Assembly: GCA_020433785.1 (NCBI GenBank)
Contig: JAGRCC010000781.1
Coordinates: 1-10,359 of the forward strand
DNA: 10,359 nucleotides
Direction: 5' to 3'
Source of the DNA: Anaerolineae bacterium
GTDB taxonomy: Bacteria; Chloroflexota; Anaerolineae; 4572-78; J111
A program made the translations under genes and the position numbers. Each line of letters opens with the position of its first letter. Within the stretch, counting starts at the first letter, position 1. The notes under the pieces are model-generated. The model had not been told where the DNA came from. It saw only the letters and a program-made list of their open reading frames with translations, and made no database searches. Below, one piece after another: positions 6,889 to 10,359 of this stretch.

Positions 6889-8004
6889 ATGAGCACACCC
6901 ATCAAACAATTGGTCGGTTTAGGTCAATCTATCTGGTACGATAATATCGAGCGGCGGCTGCTGATGAACGGCGAGTTGGTCGCCATGGTCGAGCGGGGCG
7001 ATATCCAGGGCTTAACCTCAAACCCCACCATTTTCAACAACGCCATCGCCAATTCCAATGATTATGACGCCGACCTGCTGCCTTTGGCCCAGGCCGGCAA
7101 AACGACGCTCGAGATTTTCGAGGCGTTGGCCGTCGAAGACATCCGCGCCGCGGCCGACCTGCTGGGGCCGCTGTATGACGACACCAACGGCGGCGACGGC
7201 TACGTCAGCTTAGAAGTCAACCCCACCCTGGCCTATGATACGGATGCGACCCTGTCTGAGGCCAAACGGCTGTGGGCCTGGGTCGATCGACCCAACCTGA
7301 TGATCAAGATTCCGGCTACCGCCGCCGGGCTGCCAGCCATCCGCCAGGCGATTGCGGCCGGGTTGAATGTCAACGTTACCCTCATCTTCTCCATCGAGCG
7401 GTACGAAGCGGTGATGGACGCCTACCTGGCCGGCCTGGTCGATCGGGCCGTGCAGGGGCTGCCGGTCAACCGCATCGCTTCGGTGGCGTCCTTCTTTGTC
7501 TCCCGCATCGATGTCAAAATAGATAAGCGGTTGCAGGCGCTCGATTCCGAACGGGCTTCGGCTTTGCTGGGTCAAGCGGCCATCGCCAATGCCCGGCTGG
7601 CCTATCAAGCGTTCAAAGCGGTGTTTGGCAACGATCGCTTTACTCGGTTGAAGGAACACGGCGCCTGGGTGCAGCGGCCGCTGTGGGCCTCGACCGGCAC
7701 GAAAAACCCGGCTTATCCTGATACGCTCTACGTGGACGAACTGATCGGTCCCCAAACGGTCAACACCATGCCGCCGGCCACGCTGGATGCCTTCCGCGAC
7801 CACGGCTGTGCCGAACTTACAATCGAGTCAGACCTGGACGGAGCTGACCACGTTTTTGCTGAGTTGGAGGCGCTGGGCATTTCGATGGCCGAGGTAACCC
7901 AGGCATTGGAAGAAGAGGGCGTCAAAGCCTTTGCCGACTCGTTCGAGTCGCTCATGAACACCATCGCCAGCCGCCAGTCGGTCTCGACGGAGCCGGCGGG
8001 CTGA
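6889..8004 (+). CDS. tal: Transaldolase (mycobacterial/actinobacterial Tal type)
   Basis: Transaldolase moves a dihydroxyacetone unit from sedoheptulose 7-phosphate to glyceraldehyde 3-phosphate through a Schiff base, giving fructose 6-phosphate and erythrose 4-phosphate. Two ATGs lie in tandem (6886 and 6889); the second is preferred because GGAGGA (6877-6882) is then 6 bases away rather than 3. The 371 aa match the long Tal class of about 370 aa, not E. coli TalB at about 317. Motifs in order: [13 protein letters not shown] near the N-terminus, [18 protein letters not shown], the Schiff-base strand [13 protein letters not shown] with K140, [36 protein letters not shown], and [20 protein letters not shown]. 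It closes the araD-araA-tkt-tal operon, 54 bp after tkt, with an A8 run and a strong ribosome-binding site in the gap. No convincing intrinsic terminator follows. Confidence 0.96.
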   Translation: MSTPIKQLVGLGQSIWYDNIERRLLMNGELVAMVERGDIQGLTSNPTIFNNAIANSNDYDADLLPLAQAGKTTLEIFEALAVEDIRAAADLLGPLYDDTNGGDGYVSLEVNPTLAYDTDATLSEAKRLWAWVDRPNLMIKIPATAAGLPAIRQAIAAGLNVNVTLIFSIERYEAVMDAYLAGLVDRAVQGLPVNRIASVASFFVSRIDVKIDKRLQALDSERASALLGQAAIANARLAYQAFKAVFGNDRFTRLKEHGAWVQRPLWASTGTKNPAYPDTLYVDELIGPQTVNTMPPATLDAFRDHGCAELTIESDLDGADHVFAELEALGISMAEVTQALEEEGVKAFADSFESLMNTIASRQSVSTEPAG

Positions 8005-8063
8005 GGGCGATTTTCAAGGGAGTCAGACAGTCTCTATTGAGACGACAACGAGAATGAAAATAT

Positions 8064-8132
8064 CAGTTGGATGGTTTGATAGTTGGATGGTTTGATAGTT
8101 GGATGACAACCAACCATCCAACTAACCAACTG
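8064..8132. repeat. Tandem 16-bp repeat inside a larger palindrome
   Basis: The unit AGTTGGATGGTTTGAT occurs at 8065-8080 and 8081-8096, with a partial third copy AGTTGGATG at 8097-8105. The inverse, AACCATCCAACTA, follows at 8112-8124 and the outer ends pair as CAGTTGG (8064-8070) with CCAACTG (8126-8132). Because the direct units are repeated, the single right arm can pair with any of them: a compact hairpin of 9 bp with a 9-nt loop (8097-8123), or a longer one from 8080 with 13 bp. It lies 60 bp after tal and about 50 bp before the second regulated promoter, where it could end or protect the operon transcript. There is no clean U-tract, so ordinary intrinsic termination is uncertain. Confidence 0.8.
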
Positions 8133-8181
8133 ACCCACTATTTCCAAAGAAGTGATATCCCGATTGAAACGTATCAAGCGC

Positions 8182-8243
8182 CTACTTTTATCCAAGCGGA
8201 GAATACTTTTATCCAAGACAAGTGTGTCTCACACTTTTATACT
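8182..8243 (+). promoter_or_regulatory. Promoter with two 21-bp-spaced activator half-sites (copy 2)
   Basis: This repeats the module seen at 574-635. Half-sites CTACTTTTATCCAAGCG (8182-8198) and ATACTTTTATCCAAG (8203-8217) begin 21 bp apart. The second overlaps AAGACA (8215-8220), and TATACT (8238-8243) follows after 17 bp. By my alignment 49 of 62 positions agree with the first module, and half-site, -35 and -10 spacings are identical. The -35/-10 spacer also holds a 7-bp inverted repeat, AAGTGTG-TCT-CACACTT (8220-8236), absent in perfect form from copy 1, which could be an extra operator. The transcript would start near 8250 and read toward the secreted glycoside hydrolase at 8585. Confidence 0.72.
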
Positions 8244-8584
8244 TCTTGAGCGGCCTTAAACATCTTTGAGGTCAACTACCACCTTCCTTCTATATTAATG
8301 AATAGCCACAAAGGAGTCGCTTATAAGCTAAGACAGTATCAAAGATAAAGTAGCCAGGATCGACTGGCCAGACCGGACAATTTGTACCGGACAGCAGACA
8401 TCGCTGGTGCGAAATTGAATCCCACAAATCAAGCCAATTTAAATGCGTTGGGAGATGCCGATATCCTCCTGGCAACAACGCTTTTTCAAGCGGTTTAGGT
8501 TCTGTTACAGCCTCTTACCGTTTAACAATTTAACGTATTCAAGAAAGATAACCATGAAACATAACAGATTCAGGAAAGGTACCT
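8244..8584 (+). other. Long untranslated leader of the glycoside hydrolase gene
   Basis: About 335 bases separate the predicted transcription start from the hydrolase ATG, and no gene with a start and ribosome-binding site is evident. Small hairpins are possible: CCAG/CTGG at 8354-8367, CCGGACA pairing around 8373-8390 with a bulged A, and CGCTT-TTTC-AAGCG at 8479-8492. An AAGGAG at about 8312 has no usable start after it. One frame, 8349-8498, stays open for 49 codons without a proper start and reads protein-like toward its end (NPTNQANLNALGDADILLAT); it may be a decayed gene end or chance. I match no known riboswitch. Confidence 0.4.
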
Positions 8585-10359
8585 ATGAAATATCACCGAC
8601 GATACTCTATTTTCGTGCCTCTATTAGCCATACTCTTTGGCCTTGTTATTAGCCTTTCTGGCTCCGCCCAAGCCGCCACGGTGCAGTTAACTGTCGATCT
8701 GGCGACCGATAAAGGCGCGCTCTATTACGGCGCATCGGGCTTCCTGTATGGGTTGAGCAAAGATGGCATTCCCAGTGCCAATACGATTACGCCGCTCAAC
8801 CCGCAGGTGGCCGCACAAAAGCCGGAGGGCGGCGCACAGCATCCGAATGGGGATGCCGTCAACGTCATGCCGTATTACAAAGCGGCCGGCGGCCGGGAAA
8901 TCCAAATTTACATGCAGGATATGTACTCGGACTGGCCCTATCAACAAGTAGAGGATCCGAACGATCCGAGTAATAAGGATTATTATATCGAGGACTATGG
9001 CAATAAAGTAAATGATATTGTCGACGATGTGCTCGCCAGTCCCGATCCGGATTTCTTTACCTACGTGATCCTCAATGAGCCGGATCAGATCTGGTACTGG
9101 CAATATTATTTCGACCCCGCGACCAAGCAAAAGCTGTTTGACAATTGGAAGGAGATCTACGACATTATCAAGTCGAAGCATCCCACGGCCCGGATCGCAG
9201 GCCCGAATTTTGCCCACTACGACAGTACCTTTTACTACGATTTCCTCCAATGGACTCGGGACAATAATGCCTTGCCAGATGTTACTACCTGGCACGAACT
9301 TGGCGATGATACCCTCACGGATTGGTACAACCACTATAACGATTATCGAGCGCACGAAAGTGATCTGGGTATATCGCCGCGTGAGATTAGCATCAATGAA
9401 TATGCTAGAATTTCGGGCGACCTCGCCATACCCGGCCACTTGGTGCAGTGGATGACGCGCTTTGAAAACAGCAAGGTCGATGGCAGCCTGGCCTACTGGA
9501 CGGATGATGGCTCTTTGAACAACTTGGTTACACCCGACAACTACAATCAGGTTACTGGTGCGTGGTGGCTGTACAAATGGTATGGCGAGATGACCGGGAA
9601 CACCGTCTTGGTCACGCCACCCAATCTCAATGCAGAAGGGCTGCAAGGTGTGGCCTCTTTGGATAGCTCCAAGAAGCAGGCCCGGATTTTGCTCGGTGGC
9701 ACAAGTGACGATGTCAATGTTGTGGTCCAAGGATTTGGTTCAGCCCCCTATTTTGGCAGCAGTGTGCATGCGGTCGTCTGGGAGACCGGCAAAACCGGTC
9801 TCAACGGTCTGCTTCCATCTACTGGGCCTGTATTCAAGCAAGAGAGCGACTACTCGATCACGGGCGGTCAAATCACGATACCGCTCACCGGTCTGAACAG
9901 TTCGTCAGCCTATTACATCATCGTTACACCTAACACGGACTTGACCTCGGCCAATAACGCTAACCGTTACGAAGCCGAATACGCGTATATCTCGGGTAAT
10001 GCCGCTGTCACCTATGGTGGTAATACCAGCTATTCCGGCACCTATTTTGTCGAGGGTTACGGCAGCGTTGATAACGCCAGCACCAGATTCTCCGTTGTCG
10101 TACCGACCAACAATTTTTACAATGTTCGCCTCCGCTATGCAGCCGGTCCCTACGGTAGCTCGCCGGCCACCCGGACAACCAGAATGGTTTTGAACGGCGA
10201 GACCTTGACCGATCTGTCTTTCCCCTCAACCACTGACTGGAATACCTGGGCCGATCACGATGTCAATGTTTTCCTGACGGCCGGCATCAACAACATCTCT
10301 TTTGATGCCTACACAACGGATGATGAGGGCGCCCTCAATATCGATTACATCGAGGTCAC
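8585..10359 (+). CDS. Secreted clan GH-A (GH39-like) glycoside hydrolase with CBM6/CBM35-type module (3' partial)
   Basis: The frame stays open to the window end: 591 codons, stop not reached. AGGAAAGG (8572-8579) supports ATG 8585. A signal peptide (MKYHRRYS, a hydrophobic core, cleavage after SAQA near residue 30) predicts export. The catalytic domain spans about residues 32-400. YVILNEPDQIWYW carries the Asn-Glu pair of clan GH-A acid/base residues (E165), and EISINEYAR a likely nucleophile (E272), 107 residues apart, close to GH39 spacing. VTGAWWLYKWYGEMTGN near residue 320 resembles GH39-type relatives. After a beta-sandwich region, NRYEAEYAYISGNA at about 460 opens a CBM6/CBM35-like domain with NFYNVRLRYAAGP and the closing GALNIDYIEV. 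Substrate is not readable; the neighbouring ara operon suggests an arabinose-containing polysaccharide. More domains may follow. It is controlled by the module at 8182-8243. The GH family number is tentative; a secreted retaining glycosidase is fairly sure. Confidence 0.85.
   Translation, partial: MKYHRRYSIFVPLLAILFGLVISLSGSAQAATVQLTVDLATDKGALYYGASGFLYGLSKDGIPSANTITPLNPQVAAQKPEGGAQHPNGDAVNVMPYYKAAGGREIQIYMQDMYSDWPYQQVEDPNDPSNKDYYIEDYGNKVNDIVDDVLASPDPDFFTYVILNEPDQIWYWQYYFDPATKQKLFDNWKEIYDIIKSKHPTARIAGPNFAHYDSTFYYDFLQWTRDNNALPDVTTWHELGDDTLTDWYNHYNDYRAHESDLGISPREISINEYARISGDLAIPGHLVQWMTRFENSKVDGSLAYWTDDGSLNNLVTPDNYNQVTGAWWLYKWYGEMTGNTVLVTPPNLNAEGLQGVASLDSSKKQARILLGGTSDDVNVVVQGFGSAPYFGSSVHAVVWETGKTGLNGLLPSTGPVFKQESDYSITGGQITIPLTGLNSSSAYYIIVTPNTDLTSANNANRYEAEYAYISGNAAVTYGGNTSYSGTYFVEGYGSVDNASTRFSVVVPTNNFYNVRLRYAAGPYGSSPATRTTRMVLNGETLTDLSFPSTTDWNTWADHDVNVFLTAGINNISFDAYTTDDEGALNIDYIEV

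Noticed and set aside
8030..8043. GTCTC-TATT-GAGAC hairpin after tal as terminator
   Set aside because: The stem is only 5 bp and no U-tract follows.
8244..8584. Riboswitch in the hydrolase leader
   Set aside because: I found only short isolated hairpins and could not match any known conserved core such as GEMM, TPP or cobalamin.
8687..9730. 347-codon open frame on the minus strand
   Set aside because: It is antisense to the glycoside hydrolase, which has a signal peptide, ribosome-binding site, catalytic motifs and CBM; the antisense protein is low in recognisable features.

Overview
The window looks like a chromosomal segment from a free-living, carbohydrate-degrading bacterium, most likely a Chloroflexota member of the Anaerolineae/Caldilineae type. 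This is inferred from a BTAD transcriptional activator, a mycobacterial-type transaldolase, a response regulator with an AraC output domain, a secreted glycoside hydrolase with a carbohydrate-binding module, and a small protein of a style I associate with Chloroflexota. No 16S or other marker is present, so the assignment is tentative. All convincing genes lie on the + strand.

Layout. (1) 1-551: C-terminal end of a response regulator with an AraC-type DNA-binding domain, cut by the window edge. (2) 574-635: a promoter module with two 21-bp-spaced direct repeats. (3) 697-1548: an OmpR-type winged-helix plus BTAD (SARP-like) activator. (4) 1549-1670 and 2084-2206: two nearly identical MITE-like elements, each with its own 5-bp target duplication. 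They bracket an array of six 11-bp-spaced repeats with a -10 box (1672-1747) and a 76-aa hypothetical gene (1784-2014). (5) 2257-2480: a small membrane-protein gene that appears broken by two frameshifts. (6) 2485-8004: the operon araD-araA-tkt-tal. (7) 8005-8584: a 580-bp intergenic region with a palindromic tandem repeat, a second copy of the 21-bp-repeat promoter module, and a long leader. (8) 8585 to the end: a secreted clan GH-A (GH39-like) glycoside hydrolase with a CBM6/CBM35-type module, open at the right edge.

How the genes fit together. The hydrolase probably releases pentose sugars from plant or microbial polysaccharide outside the cell. AraA and AraD carry L-arabinose through L-ribulose and L-ribulose 5-phosphate to D-xylulose 5-phosphate, and transketolase and transaldolase feed this into glycolysis. 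The L-ribulose kinase step (AraB) and a sugar transporter are not encoded in the window.

The most interesting material is regulatory. The same promoter architecture, about 49 of 62 positions identical, stands before both the BTAD gene and the glycoside hydrolase, 7.6 kb apart: two AraC-style half-sites 21 bp apart, then AAGACA-N17-TATACT. An AraC-type regulator is encoded next to the first copy. Downstream of the BTAD gene lies an 11-bp-period repeat array 8-10 bp from a perfect TATAAT, as SARP activators use. Together these suggest a two-tier cascade: AraC-type regulator to BTAD activator and hydrolase, then BTAD activator to the 76-aa gene and perhaps beyond.
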